Counted from the first letter of the stretch, positions 1 to 8,094 are shown. The stretch is 34,137 nucleotides of DNA from an uncultured Eubacteriales bacterium (GCA_902797945.1 CADBUU010000059.1:1-34137); one strand, 5' to 3'. Numbers and translations: made by a program. The notes: a model not told the origin generated them from the sequence alone.

Positions 1-1247
1 TCCCTTATCGCCCTTATTATCTCGCCCTCGGAAATTTGCTCGCATCTGCAAATTATTCTGCCGTATTCGGGGTGTTTTTTTATTATTTCGTTCTTTTCGT
101 CGTCGGAAAGATTTTTAAAGAAATAATCGGGCTTTCTAACGGGCGAAAAATTTTGTTTTTTCACGAGAGTAAATTTCTTCGAAATCAGTTCTTCCGCAAC
201 GTAAACGGCTATTGCCGGAGCGGAAGTAAGACCGGGCGACTCGATGCCGGCAAGGTTGATAAAACCTTCTTTAAACGGGCTTTCCTCTATTATGAAATCG
301 TGTCTGTCGGAATACGCCCTAACTCCCGCGAAAGAAGTTATCGTATTGAAAAGAGGAAGGTTTTTACACATTTTATTCGCCTTTTCTATTATGCTTTTAA
401 GTCCTTCTTTGGTGGTGGACTTATCCTCTTCGTCTATTTCTTCGGCGGTAGGTCCTAAGATAATATTGCCGTCCACGGTCTGTGAAACGAGTATTCCCTT
501 TCCCATTTTGGTAGGAGTGAAAAACAGCGTATGACCGACGAAATCTCCGCTTTCTCTGTCGAGAAGAATATATTCGCCCTTTCTTGCCTTTACCTTAAAC
601 GAATAATCGCCTATGAGGTTGGCTATTTTTTCGCTGCCCATTCCGGCGCTGTTTATAACGCATTTCGCCTTTACCTCTCTTTTGTCGGCGGAAAAAATCG
701 TAAAATCACCGAAATTTCCCTTTATATCGGTTACTTCGAAATCGGTTATAAGTTCGGCGCCGTTATCCATAGCGTTGCCGATTGCGGCGATAGCGAGTTC
801 GTAAGGACAGACAATTCCGCCCGTTTTGGCGTAAAGCGCCCCCTTCGCCTCGTCGGAAATATTAGGCTCGATACGGCGAAGTTCTTCGGCGGATATTATC
901 TCCATATCCGTAACTCCGTTTTTCTCTCCCCTTTTTTTGAGTTCGCCGAGTGTTTTTATGTCCTCGTCCGAAAAGGCGACTACGAGCGAACCGTTGTTTC
1001 TGTATTTGACTCCGAGTTCTTTCGCGGTCTTTTCCATCATTTTGTTGCCGAGAAGATTAAACTTGGCTTTGAGCGTTCCCTCGGCGGCGTCGAAACCGGC
1101 GTGAACTATTCCGCTGTTCGCCCTCGACTGTCCCATGCAAACGTCGTTCTCTTTTTCGAGAATACATATTTTCAAATCGTATTTCGATAATTCCCGAAGA
1201 ATAAGTCCTCCGATCACTCCTCCGCCGATAACAACTATATCGAACAT
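1..1247 (-). CDS. GlpA-like FAD-dependent oxidoreductase with BFD-type [2Fe-2S] domain (3' end off window)
   Basis: The reverse strand is open from an ATG at 1247-1245 to the window edge (about 415 codons seen). The N-terminus MFDIVVIGGGVIGG is a Rossmann FAD-binding motif (G8, G10, G13). It continues with DAO-family features: the stretch QSRANSGIVHAGFD, and INSAGMGSEKIA in the middle. The last visible residues, ICRCEQISEGEI, are the start of a BFD-like [2Fe-2S] domain, as in clostridial glycerol-3-phosphate dehydrogenase-like proteins; the rest of that domain lies outside the window. The family oxidises glycerol-3-phosphate or 2-hydroxyacids such as 2-hydroxyglutarate; which substrate applies here is not visible. 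The gene follows the HAD phosphatase by 10 bases, which contain a GGGGGA ribosome site, so it is the last visible gene of the three-gene operon read from the promoter near 3260. Confidence 0.85.
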   Translation of the reverse strand, partial: MFDIVVIGGGVIGGLILRELSKYDLKICILEKENDVCMGQSRANSGIVHAGFDAAEGTLKAKFNLLGNKMMEKTAKELGVKYRNNGSLVVAFSDEDIKTLGELKKRGEKNGVTDMEIISAEELRRIEPNISDEAKGALYAKTGGIVCPYELAIAAIGNAMDNGAELITDFEVTDIKGNFGDFTIFSADKREVKAKCVINSAGMGSEKIANLIGDYSFKVKARKGEYILLDRESGDFVGHTLFFTPTKMGKGILVSQTVDGNIILGPTAEEIDEEDKSTTKEGLKSIIEKANKMCKNLPLFNTITSFAGVRAYSDRHDFIIEESPFKEGFINLAGIESPGLTSAPAIAVYVAEELISKKFTLVKKQNFSPVRKPDYFFKNLSDDEKNEIIKKHPEYGRIICRCEQISEGEIIRAIR

Positions 1248-1257
1248 TTTTTCCCCC

Positions 1258-2061
1258 TTAAAAATAATTTTTTATATCGTTTAAACTGTCTAAAATAAAC
1301 GACGGCTCGGCGTCGCTCTTTTCAAGGTCTTTCATATTACATTCTCCGCTTAAAACGAAGAGAGAATAAAAACCGCAATTATTTCCGAATTTTATATCCG
1401 TATACAATCTGTCGCCGACCATTACGAATTTATTTTCGTCAGATTTCAGCCTTTTCATAAGCGCTTTTCCCATTCCGTCGTAAGGTTTTCCGATTATCTT
1501 CGACGGTTTTAGTCCGGTAGAGAGTTCAATCATCGCCATAAACGAGCCTACGTCCGGCACGAACACGTCGGGCGCCGGGCAATTCACGTCGGGATGAGTG
1601 GCGATATATTTCGCCCCCTTTTTTATAGCCGTCGTAAACTTGCAGAGTTTTTCGTAAGTAAGTTCCGTATCGTAAGCGAGAACGGCTATATCCGGTTGCC
1701 CCTCTTCGATAAGTTTGACGCCCTTACTTATAAATTCCTCTTTTAAAGCCTTGGTCCCGAGCAGATATACGCTTTTTTCGGGATATTTATCGACGAGCAT
1801 ATCCGCCGTCGCCATTCCCGAAGTATAAACCTCGTCGCCCTCGCCGAACAAATTCAATCTCTTTAATTTTTCTATATATTTTTCGTTGCTTTTGGAAGAA
1901 TTATTGGTCAAAAATATGAGTTTTTTCCCTTTTTCCCGTAAAAAACGGAGAGTTTTATCCATCTCTCCGATTATTTTGTCGCCGAGATAGACCGTGCCGT
2001 CCATATCGAGCAAAAAATATTCTATTTCCGAAAGCGCTCGTTTTAACTTTTCGTTTACCAT
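1258..2061 (-). CDS. HAD-IIA (NagD-type) sugar-phosphate phosphatase
   Basis: A 267-residue protein with HAD motif I LLDMDGTVYLGD (nucleophile D19, acid/base D21), motif II LTNNSS, and the late motif GDRLYTDIKFG that binds Mg. Length and motifs fit the HAD subfamily IIA (NagD, p-nitrophenylphosphatase, phosphoglycolate/glycerol-3-phosphate phosphatase). I chose ATG 2061 rather than the farther in-frame ATG at 2124: the family starts only about 15 residues before motif I, and 2061 gives a 7-base ATGGTAA overlap with the stop of the upstream alcohol dehydrogenase, typical of translational coupling. Its place between a dehydrogenase and a GlpA-like oxidoreductase suggests a three-carbon phosphate such as glycerol-3-phosphate or phosphoglycolate as substrate; that is inference. 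Confidence 0.88.
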   Translation of the reverse strand: MVNEKLKRALSEIEYFLLDMDGTVYLGDKIIGEMDKTLRFLREKGKKLIFLTNNSSKSNEKYIEKLKRLNLFGEGDEVYTSGMATADMLVDKYPEKSVYLLGTKALKEEFISKGVKLIEEGQPDIAVLAYDTELTYEKLCKFTTAIKKGAKYIATHPDVNCPAPDVFVPDVGSFMAMIELSTGLKPSKIIGKPYDGMGKALMKRLKSDENKFVMVGDRLYTDIKFGNNCGFYSLFVLSGECNMKDLEKSDAEPSFILDSLNDIKNYF

Positions 2062-3200
2062 ATCGCCCTGTAAATTTCCTTTATCTCTTCGACCGACGGA
2101 ACTCTCGGATTGGTCGCCGTGCATGCGTCCGAAAGCGCTGATTTTGCCATAATATCTATTTTTGCCTCGTAGTCCTCCTTGCTTATTCTTCCCATTTCGG
2201 AAATTTTAAGAGGAACGTTCATCTCCATCATAAGATATTGTATATAACTTACGAAAGCCCTTATGGTCGTTACTTCGTTTAAGTTGTTTACTCCCAAAAC
2301 CCTCGCCATATTGCAATATTTTCTGACGCAAGGAGGGTAAGATTTTTTACTTCTGCCGAAAGCGCCTATCTCGCTGTTGTATTCGATTATATGCGGAAGA
2401 AGTATAGCGTTCGCCCTGCCGTGAGGAATATGGAACTGCGCGCCGAGTTGGTGCGCCATACCGTGACAAAGCCCCAAAGACGCCGAGTTAAAAGCAAGCC
2501 CGGCAAGACAAGAAGCGATATGCACTTTTCTTCTGGCGTGAGCGTCGCCGTTATAATTATACGAGCGAAGCAAAAACTGACCGCAAATTTCAACGGCTTT
2601 TTCGGCAAGCGCGCCCGAAAATTCGTTGTTGTTGACGCTGACGTATGCCTCTATTGCGTGAGTTAAGGTATCCATACCCGTATCGGCAGTTATATCGGGC
2701 GGAACGCTCTTGACCAAAACCTCGTCCAAAATAGCCTCGTCGGGGACCATATCGTCCGAAGCGAGGGGAATTTTCGCATTGTTTTTTACGTCCGACAAGA
2801 CGGCGAAAGAAGTTACTTCGCTACCCGTTCCCGAAGTCGTCGGAATACACACGAGTTTAGACGTAAACTCTCCGTTTATTCTGCCGGCGAATTTCCTTAT
2901 TGCCTTAGACGTATCCATCGCCGAGCCGCCGCCGATAGCGACTATATATTCCGCTCCGAATTCGAGCGCTTCCGAAACGCCTTTCACGACCTTTTCAAGC
3001 GGAGGATCGGGAACGACGTCGCTGAATATATAATATTCTATTTTCGCCTCTTTCAAAGGGTCTACGACGTAATCGATAAGACCGCTCCTTACGACGAAAG
3101 GATCGGCTACGACGAACGCCTTATCCGTATTTAACTGCGAAAGCCTTTCAAGGGCGTTTTCTCCGAAATATATTTTTGTCTTTACGTCAAATTCTTTCAT
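2055..3200 (-). CDS. Iron-containing (group III) alcohol dehydrogenase
   Basis: A 381-residue protein, the usual length for the Fe-ADH family (FucO, DhaT, PduQ relatives). It shows the nucleotide-binding GGGSAMDTSKAI (residues 90-101) and the metal site: D177 and H181 in DTGMDTLTHAIEAY, then H246 and H260 in CHGMAHQLGAQFHIPHG. By family knowledge it interconverts an alcohol and an aldehyde or ketone with NAD(P)(H) in the cytosol. The substrate cannot be read from sequence; 1-propanol, 1,3-propanediol, lactaldehyde or glycerol are all used by relatives. It is the first gene of an operon with the HAD phosphatase and the GlpA-like oxidoreductase, with a good promoter (3233-3261) and an AAGGAA ribosome site before ATG 3200. 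Confidence 0.92.
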   Translation of the reverse strand: MKEFDVKTKIYFGENALERLSQLNTDKAFVVADPFVVRSGLIDYVVDPLKEAKIEYYIFSDVVPDPPLEKVVKGVSEALEFGAEYIVAIGGGSAMDTSKAIRKFAGRINGEFTSKLVCIPTTSGTGSEVTSFAVLSDVKNNAKIPLASDDMVPDEAILDEVLVKSVPPDITADTGMDTLTHAIEAYVSVNNNEFSGALAEKAVEICGQFLLRSYNYNGDAHARRKVHIASCLAGLAFNSASLGLCHGMAHQLGAQFHIPHGRANAILLPHIIEYNSEIGAFGRSKKSYPPCVRKYCNMARVLGVNNLNEVTTIRAFVSYIQYLMMEMNVPLKISEMGRISKEDYEAKIDIMAKSALSDACTATNPRVPSVEEIKEIYRAIW

Positions 3201-3232
3201 CGGTCAAGTTCCTTACCTTAACTATTTATATA

Positions 3233-3261
3233 ATTATACTATTATTTTCACAACAAGTCAA
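3233..3261 (-). promoter_or_regulatory. Sigma-A promoter of the alcohol dehydrogenase operon
   Basis: On the minus strand TTGACT (3261-3256), 17 bases, then TATAAT (3238-3233), about 33 bases before ATG 3200. No other gene could use it. Confidence 0.8.
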
Positions 3262-3311
3262 ATCAAGCGTATACATATTTATCAATTTGACCGTTTGCGT
3301 TCAAACGCGCG

Positions 3312-3776
3312 CTAAACAACGAGGTCGCAAAAGGTTGCTTTTGACAATCTCGCAATATCCGTCGGATCGACTTTTACCTGTTTTCCAACTTTTCCTGCGC
3401 TGACGTAAAAATCGTCGCAAATAAGCGCCGTTTCGTCTATTACCGTTTTGAATTGTTTTTTCATTCCTATCGGCGAACAGCCTCCGTGAATATAGCCCGT
3501 AAGCGGAAAAAGTTCCTTTTGCTTTATCATTTCCACGTTCTTTACTCCCACCGCTTTCGCCGCCTTTTTTAAGTCGAGTTTTTGAGCGACGGGAATTACG
3601 AAAACGTAATTTTTAAGGTCGTTCCCGACGGTAACGAGCGTTTTAAAGACGCATTCTTCATTTTCGCCGAGAATTTTGGCTATGACAACGCCTTCGGTTA
3701 TGCTTTCGTCGTATTCGAAAGGCGTATAACTCACGCTTTCGCTGTCGAGTATTCTCATTACGTTGGTTTTTTCCAT
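3312..3776 (-). CDS. ybaK: Cys-tRNA(Pro)/aminoacyl-tRNA deacylase, YbaK/EbsC family
   Basis: A 154-residue single-domain protein of the YbaK/ProX editing fold. The N-terminus KTNVMRILDSESVSY, the conserved lysine K45 in CVFKTLVTVG, and the loop TGYIHGGCSPIGMKK (from residue 93) are hallmarks of the family, whose members hydrolyse Cys-tRNA(Pro) in trans after mischarging by prolyl-tRNA synthetase. Start ATG 3776 matches the family N-terminus. There is no Shine-Dalgarno: the sequence before ATG is TATAATTTTCTT, so the promoter's -10 box ends only six bases upstream and the mRNA is probably leaderless. It is divergent from rsuA across 74 bases. Confidence 0.92.
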   Translation of the reverse strand: MEKTNVMRILDSESVSYTPFEYDESITEGVVIAKILGENEECVFKTLVTVGNDLKNYVFVIPVAQKLDLKKAAKAVGVKNVEMIKQKELFPLTGYIHGGCSPIGMKKQFKTVIDETALICDDFYVSAGKVGKQVKVDPTDIARLSKATFCDLVV

Positions 3777-3782
3777 AAGAAA

Positions 3783-3811
3783 ATTATAAAATATAACGCC
3801 AAAATAATCAA
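3783..3811 (-). promoter_or_regulatory. Promoter of ybaK, placing the transcription start at the ATG
   Basis: Minus strand TTGATT (3811-3806), 17 bases, TATAAT (3788-3783). The expected start, about 7 bases downstream, falls on the A of ATG 3776. Confidence 0.7.
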
Positions 3812-3815
3812 GCGC

Positions 3816-3844
3816 TTTACTTGAAAATTTTTTTGTGTTAAAAT
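3816..3844 (+). promoter_or_regulatory. Promoter of rsuA, placing the transcription start at the ATG
   Basis: TTTACT (3816-3821), 17 bases, TAAAAT (3839-3844). The expected start is about 3851, the first base of the rsuA ATG. A second -35-like TTGAAA at 3821 has only 12 bases of spacing and is less likely. The -35 box lies just 5 bases from the divergent -35 of ybaK. Confidence 0.55.
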
Positions 3845-3850
3845 ATATTT

Positions 3851-4552
3851 ATGAGATTAGATAAATTTTTCTCGGAAACTTCCACCCTTTCGCGTTCGGA
3901 ATGCTCTAAGGCGGTAAAAAAGGGAGAGATAACCGTAAACGGCGAAATAATTAAAAAAGCCGACTTCAAAGTCGACGAATTTAAAGACGAAATACGCTAT
4001 AAAGGCGAAGTTATAAACTACTCGAAATATATCTATATTATGCTCAATAAGCCCGAAGGCGTAGTAAGCGCGACCGAGGACGGAAGGGATAAGACGGTTT
4101 TGGACCTTCTTCCCGAAAATTATAAAAACAGAGGACTTTTCCCTTGCGGAAGGCTGGATAAAGACACTTTGGGACTTGTAATTTTAACTAACGATGGAAT
4201 TTCCGCTCACAATTCGCTTTCTCCCAAACGTCATTTTAAAAAGACGTATTATTTTAAAACTGCCGAAAAGTTTTCGGACGAGGACGTAAAAAAAATCGAA
4301 GGGGGAATTACCCTTGCCGACGGATATACGACCAAGCCCTGCGAAATAAAAAGGCTGAACGATAAAGAGGGGGAAATAATTCTCACCGAGGGAAAATACC
4401 ACGAAATAAAAAGACTTTTCGGAGCGAGAGGGAACAAGATAGTATATCTCGAACGCATAAAATTCGGGGATATTTCCTTAGGCGAACTTCAAAGAGGAGA
4501 ATGGCGGTTTTTAAGCGAGGACGAAATAAAAAAATTTACGGCGTCGAAATGA
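3851..4552 (+). CDS. rsuA: RsuA-family 16S rRNA pseudouridine synthase
   Basis: A 233-residue protein with an N-terminal S4 RNA-binding domain (about residues 1-48, MRLDKFFSE... ITVNGEIIKKAD) and the catalytic domain of the RsuA/RluB/E/F group. The catalytic aspartate is D103 in CGRLDKDTLGLVILTNDG; YIMLNKPEG and EGKYHEIKRLFGARGN are further family motifs. By homology it makes pseudouridine 516 in 16S rRNA; the RluB/RluF-type 23S activity is the alternative. The start is fixed by the family N-terminus MRLDK. No ribosome site precedes it: the upstream bases are AT-only and form the -10 region, so leaderless translation is likely. A bidirectional terminator overlaps the 3' end. Confidence 0.9.
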   Translation: MRLDKFFSETSTLSRSECSKAVKKGEITVNGEIIKKADFKVDEFKDEIRYKGEVINYSKYIYIMLNKPEGVVSATEDGRDKTVLDLLPENYKNRGLFPCGRLDKDTLGLVILTNDGISAHNSLSPKRHFKKTYYFKTAEKFSDEDVKKIEGGITLADGYTTKPCEIKRLNDKEGEIILTEGKYHEIKRLFGARGNKIVYLERIKFGDISLGELQRGEWRFLSEDEIKKFTASK

Positions 4553-4570
4553 TAGGACGCCGTATTTTTT
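4538..4570. terminator. Bidirectional rho-independent terminator between rsuA and the ynbB-like gene
   Basis: ACGGCGTC (4538-4545) pairs with GACGCCGT (4556-4563). A T-run follows on the plus strand (ATTTTTT), and AAATTTTTTT follows on the minus strand. The left arm lies inside the last codons of rsuA. Confidence 0.85.
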
Positions 4571-4587
4571 ATGCTTTTATTAAAATT

Positions 4588-5868
4588 CTATAATTTTACC
4601 AACCCGGCGTTTACCATTTCCTGCAAAGAAGCGAGGACGCCGATTTTAGCGTGATACCAAGTAAGTCCGCCCTGAAAATAAACCGCGTAAGGCTCTCTCA
4701 GGGGACCGTCCGCCGAAAGTTCGATAGACGAACCCTGTACGAAGGCGCCTGCCGCCATTATTACCTGACTGTCGTATCCCGGCATATCTCCGGGAACGGG
4801 GGTAACGTAACTGTCCACGGGCGCGGACTTTTGTATTCCTTTACAAAAAGCCGACATACCCTCCGCGCTTTTAAGTTCTATCGCCTGAATGACGTCGTAT
4901 CTCTCTTCCCAAGACGAGGGAACCGCTTTAAAACCCAATTTTTCGTATATCGCGGCGGCGAAGATCGCTCCCTTTTCGGCGCTTGCGACCACCGTCGGCG
5001 CAAGGAAAAACCCCTGATAAAAACTCTGCATAACGCCGAGGCTCGCCCCGACTTCCTGCCCGAGTCCCGGCGCCGAAAGACGATATGCGCATCTGTCTAT
5101 ATATTCTTTTTTTCCGCAAATATATCCCCCGATAGGAGCGAGTCCCCCTCCGGGATTTTTTATAAGCGACCCTACGACCATATCCGCGCCGACGTCGGAC
5201 GGCTCTCTTTCCTCGACGAATTCGCCGTAGCAGTTATCCACCATAACGACGACGTCGGGCTTTATTTTTTTGATAAAAGAAATGAGTTCCCCTATCCTTT
5301 CGACCGACAAAGTAGGTCTGACCTGATAACCTTTACTCCTCTGAATGGTAATGAGTTTAGTCTTTTCGTTTATCGCCTTTTTTATATTTTCGTAATCGAA
5401 ATCGCCGTTTGAAAGCAACTCCACCTGTCTGTAACTCACGCCGTATTCTTTTAACGAACACTTGCTATCCCTTATTCCTATTACCTCTTCGAGAGTGTCG
5501 TAAGGTTTGCCGACGGGAGAGAGAAGTTCGTCGCCGGGAAGAAGGTTTGCCGACAGCGCGACGGCAAGAGCGTGCGTTCCGCAAACTATCTGCGGACGGA
5601 CGAGCGCCGCCTCGGTGTGAAAAGTATCGGCGTATACCCTTTCTATCTTATCCCTGCCGAGGTCGTTATAGCCGTACCCCGTCGAGATATTGAAACACGC
5701 CGCGTCCACCCTGTTTTTACGCATTGCGTTTAAAACTTTTAATTGGTTGAGTTCGGCTGTTTTTTCTATTTTTTCAAATCTTTCTTTTAAAGGGGCGAGC
5801 GCTTTTTCTCCGAAATCGTATACTTTTTCGGATATTCCCGCCTCTATATATTGCTTTATAATACTCAT
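4588..5868 (-). CDS. ynbB: YnbB-like PLP enzyme (methionine gamma-lyase/aluminium-resistance family)
   Basis: A 426-residue protein of the Met_gamma_lyase (aluminium resistance protein, YnbB) family, a branch of fold-type I PLP enzymes. Visible signatures are NISTGYGYNDLGRDKIERVY (58-77), the substrate-side RPQIVCGTHA, the cofactor aspartate region VMVDNCYGEF (D211), and the Schiff-base lysine K237 in VGSLIKNPGGGLAPIGGY. Length is as usual for the family. Annotation as a C-S lyase is by homology and the physiological substrate is not established. It starts 2 bases after the alpha/beta hydrolase stop and is the last gene of the plsC-like operon. Confidence 0.88.
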   Translation of the reverse strand: MSIIKQYIEAGISEKVYDFGEKALAPLKERFEKIEKTAELNQLKVLNAMRKNRVDAACFNISTGYGYNDLGRDKIERVYADTFHTEAALVRPQIVCGTHALAVALSANLLPGDELLSPVGKPYDTLEEVIGIRDSKCSLKEYGVSYRQVELLSNGDFDYENIKKAINEKTKLITIQRSKGYQVRPTLSVERIGELISFIKKIKPDVVVMVDNCYGEFVEEREPSDVGADMVVGSLIKNPGGGLAPIGGYICGKKEYIDRCAYRLSAPGLGQEVGASLGVMQSFYQGFFLAPTVVASAEKGAIFAAAIYEKLGFKAVPSSWEERYDVIQAIELKSAEGMSAFCKGIQKSAPVDSYVTPVPGDMPGYDSQVIMAAGAFVQGSSIELSADGPLREPYAVYFQGGLTWYHAKIGVLASLQEMVNAGLVKL

Positions 5869-5870
5869 TT

Positions 5871-6722
5871 TCAGTCTTTAACGAAGATCCCCTGTTCTTT
5901 AAGCCAATTAACGCTCATATCCACCCAATACGAAACGTCTGTCGAGAGTTGCTTTTCCACCTCGTCGTAGATCGCGCCGTAAACCGTTTTGTCGGCGAGC
6001 GAAAGCCCGTGCCAACCCTGTCCGAAAACGTGAATTGAAAAATTCAACTCGTTTTCTTCGTAAGCCGCGGCGATCGCGAGCGAACTGCGGACGGGAACGC
6101 ACCCGTCGTTTCTCGTCGCCCAAATAAAGGCGGGGGAGGAATTTTTATTTACTAACTTATCCGCCGCAAGCGACTTTTTGAGTTCTTCGTTATCCCCGCA
6201 GAGGTTATCGAAACTTCCGTTATGCGACTTTTCGCCGTAAGTAATTACGGGGTAAGACAGAATAACGGCGTCGGGACGAGCCGAAACCGACGGCGTAAAG
6301 ACAGGCTTTATATCCTCACTGTCGAAAATGCTTCCGAGCATAGCGCAAAGGTGTCCGCCGGCGGAAAAGCCGACAGCCGCGACCATAGCGGGATCGGTAC
6401 CCGTTTCGCCCGCCGTAAGTCGGATATAATTCATCGCCATTACCGCTTCCGCGAGTTGATAGGGATGACGGACGGGCGCGACAGAATATTCGAGCATAAA
6501 CGCGTTATACCCGTAAGAGAGGTATTTTACGGCGACAGGCTCCTCTTCTCTGAAACTCGTCATTCCGTATCCCCCGCCGGGGATGACGAGCATAGCCGGC
6601 TTTTTTCTTTCGGGGTTTACCTCTCTGCTGTTATCGAGAATATAACAAGTGAGCGTTCCCGCTCCATTTTCGGGCTTTTTGACCCCGAAATATTCGTATA
6701 AATCTATATCGTAAACTTTCAT
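5871..6722 (-). CDS. Alpha/beta hydrolase (esterase/acetyl-xylan-esterase type)
   Basis: A 283-residue cytosolic esterase-like protein without a signal peptide. The oxyanion region LVIPGGGYGMTSFREEEP (residues 46-63) replaces the HGG of hormone-sensitive-lipase relatives. The nucleophile is S120 in GFSAGGHL, and the probable acid and base are D206 (ATRNDGCVP) and H238 (GQGWHGLSLAD). This combination is typical of the BD-FAE/AXE acetyl- and feruloyl-esterase-like group. ATG 6722 overlaps the stop of the acyltransferase by ATGA, so the two are translationally coupled. The substrate is unknown; deacylation of a sugar or lipid ester is the broad expectation. Confidence 0.85.
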   Translation of the reverse strand: MKVYDIDLYEYFGVKKPENGAGTLTCYILDNSREVNPERKKPAMLVIPGGGYGMTSFREEEPVAVKYLSYGYNAFMLEYSVAPVRHPYQLAEAVMAMNYIRLTAGETGTDPAMVAAVGFSAGGHLCAMLGSIFDSEDIKPVFTPSVSARPDAVILSYPVITYGEKSHNGSFDNLCGDNEELKKSLAADKLVNKNSSPAFIWATRNDGCVPVRSSLAIAAAYEENELNFSIHVFGQGWHGLSLADKTVYGAIYDEVEKQLSTDVSYWVDMSVNWLKEQGIFVKD

Positions 6723-7969
6723 TTTTTCTCCTTATTTAACGCATAGTCGTAAATTGCCTCGGTTGCGAAATGCAATTTAGTCAGCGGATTGAATTTATTT
6801 AGCGGAAAGACGAAATAAGTGTCTTTCAAAGTGCAGAGTTCGAGCGCTCCGCCCCTCTTTTTATAGTCGTATTCTATATGGCAGGAACGCATCGTTTCGG
6901 TGTCTCTGTGAAGATAAAAATCGCTTCCGTCGTAGAGTTTGCCTTGCATTGTAAAGCCGTCGTAGCCGTGAGTGAGTTTTACTTCGCCTATCGGAACGCA
7001 GCCTTGCGCCGAAGATTTAAGATGTTCGACTCTCACCGTGTCCTCGAAGTGGTATTTACCCGATTTCACTTCTTTTTCGACTTCGCTTCTCTCGAACCTA
7101 TACCAATCGGAAACGAGTTCGAACTCCGTTTCGCCCTCCGTCGCTTTAAGCCTTCCGAGGTTATCCATTTCGTAAGTCGCTCCGCAATCGACGCACCATA
7201 TTTTGGTCTTTTCCGACCTCGTCGTAAATTCTTTTTTGCACCTCGGGCATTGATAAAGAATTTTATGAATATTGTGCGCTCTGTATTCGCTGTCGATAAC
7301 TATTCCGTTATCTCTTTGCCATTTATATTCGTCGTAGTCGAACTTCTTTTCTATTCTTTGCTGAATTTCTTCCGCAGAGAGATTTTCGGCTTCGTCTTTT
7401 GTAACGATCTGTTCCATTACGGCGCTGACGGGAACTTTTCTATACGGGTGTTTGTTCCATTGCGGAGACATTAAGAAATTTCCCCTCATTTGTAAGAATA
7501 CGACGGGGCATTTCGCCGCTTTCGCAAGTTTTCCGAGCGCTCCGTCGACCGCCTCGTTTATCCCGGCGAGCGAAAACCTCGCTTCGGGGTAAATGATAAC
7601 TATATCCTTATGCTTCGTAAGGGCGGTCAAAATGTGTTTTACCACCATTACGTCGCTCGTGAATTTTCTCTTGTAAATACCGCCGACCTGTCTTAAAAGC
7701 CATTCCCTTCCGACAAATTCCTCGATGGATATTACCCAATTCGCGAGGTGCGGTTTTACCGCTTTCATCGCCACGGCGAAGTCTATCATCGAAGCGTGAG
7801 TGGAAAGAAGTATATACGGGGGTTTTAAACCCTCGCAGCCTATTTTTTCGACCTTGCCTCCGTGTCCCATAGTCAAAAACGCCGAGCCTATCCTTATTAT
7901 CGGTTTGGTCCAAGCCGCCGGCTTTCTGACGAGCAATGCGGTATCGAATTTTTGTTGCGCTTTTCTCAT
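6719..7969 (-). CDS. PlsC-type lysophospholipid acyltransferase with zinc-ribbon C-terminal extension
   Basis: A 416-residue protein. The N-terminal half is a 1-acylglycerol-3-phosphate acyltransferase domain: the catalytic HX4D motif is H58-ASMI-D63 in LLSTHASMIDF, and IIYPEARFS is the acyl-acceptor motif. Typical PlsC proteins are 200-250 residues; this one carries a further ~170 residues beginning with a zinc ribbon (YQCPRCKKEF ... IWCVDCGATYEMD), followed by a beta-rich region ending in FATEAIYDYALNKEKK. It probably acylates a lysophospholipid or another glycerolipid at the membrane face. It heads a coupled operon with the alpha/beta hydrolase and YnbB-like genes. A GGAG ribosome site lies before ATG 7969. 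Confidence 0.85.
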   Translation of the reverse strand: MRKAQQKFDTALLVRKPAAWTKPIIRIGSAFLTMGHGGKVEKIGCEGLKPPYILLSTHASMIDFAVAMKAVKPHLANWVISIEEFVGREWLLRQVGGIYKRKFTSDVMVVKHILTALTKHKDIVIIYPEARFSLAGINEAVDGALGKLAKAAKCPVVFLQMRGNFLMSPQWNKHPYRKVPVSAVMEQIVTKDEAENLSAEEIQQRIEKKFDYDEYKWQRDNGIVIDSEYRAHNIHKILYQCPRCKKEFTTRSEKTKIWCVDCGATYEMDNLGRLKATEGETEFELVSDWYRFERSEVEKEVKSGKYHFEDTVRVEHLKSSAQGCVPIGEVKLTHGYDGFTMQGKLYDGSDFYLHRDTETMRSCHIEYDYKKRGGALELCTLKDTYFVFPLNKFNPLTKLHFATEAIYDYALNKEKK

Positions 7970-7990
7970 AATAAATCAATCTCCTTTTAC

Positions 7991-8019
7991 ATTATATATG
8001 TTTATCTTTTTAAAGTCAA
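7991..8019 (-). promoter_or_regulatory. Promoter of the plsC-like operon
   Basis: Minus strand TTGACT (8019-8014), 17 bases, TATAAT (7996-7991), followed by AAAAGGAG and ATG 7969. Confidence 0.85.
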
Positions 8020-8065
8020 TTTTTTAAACGAGAAAAATTTTATTTTAAAAGTTTAGTTAGATAAA

Positions 8066-8094
8066 TTGCAAAATCCGAGAGTATTTGATATAAT
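8066..8094 (+). promoter_or_regulatory. Promoter of the DUF1846 gene
   Basis: TTGCAA (8066-8071), 17 bases, TATAAT (8089-8094) preceded by TG in extended -10 position (TGATATAAT). It lies about 64 bases upstream of the GTG start. Confidence 0.8.

Noticed and set aside
531-1190. A 219-codon plus-strand frame
   Set aside because: Antisense to the GlpA-like oxidoreductase, whose FAD motif and iron-sulphur domain are clear.
2062-2124. An upstream ATG for the HAD phosphatase at 2124
   Set aside because: It would add 21 residues unlike the family, lying wholly inside the alcohol dehydrogenase gene.
4651-5412. A 253-codon plus-strand frame
   Set aside because: Antisense to the ynbB-like gene, with no protein family features.
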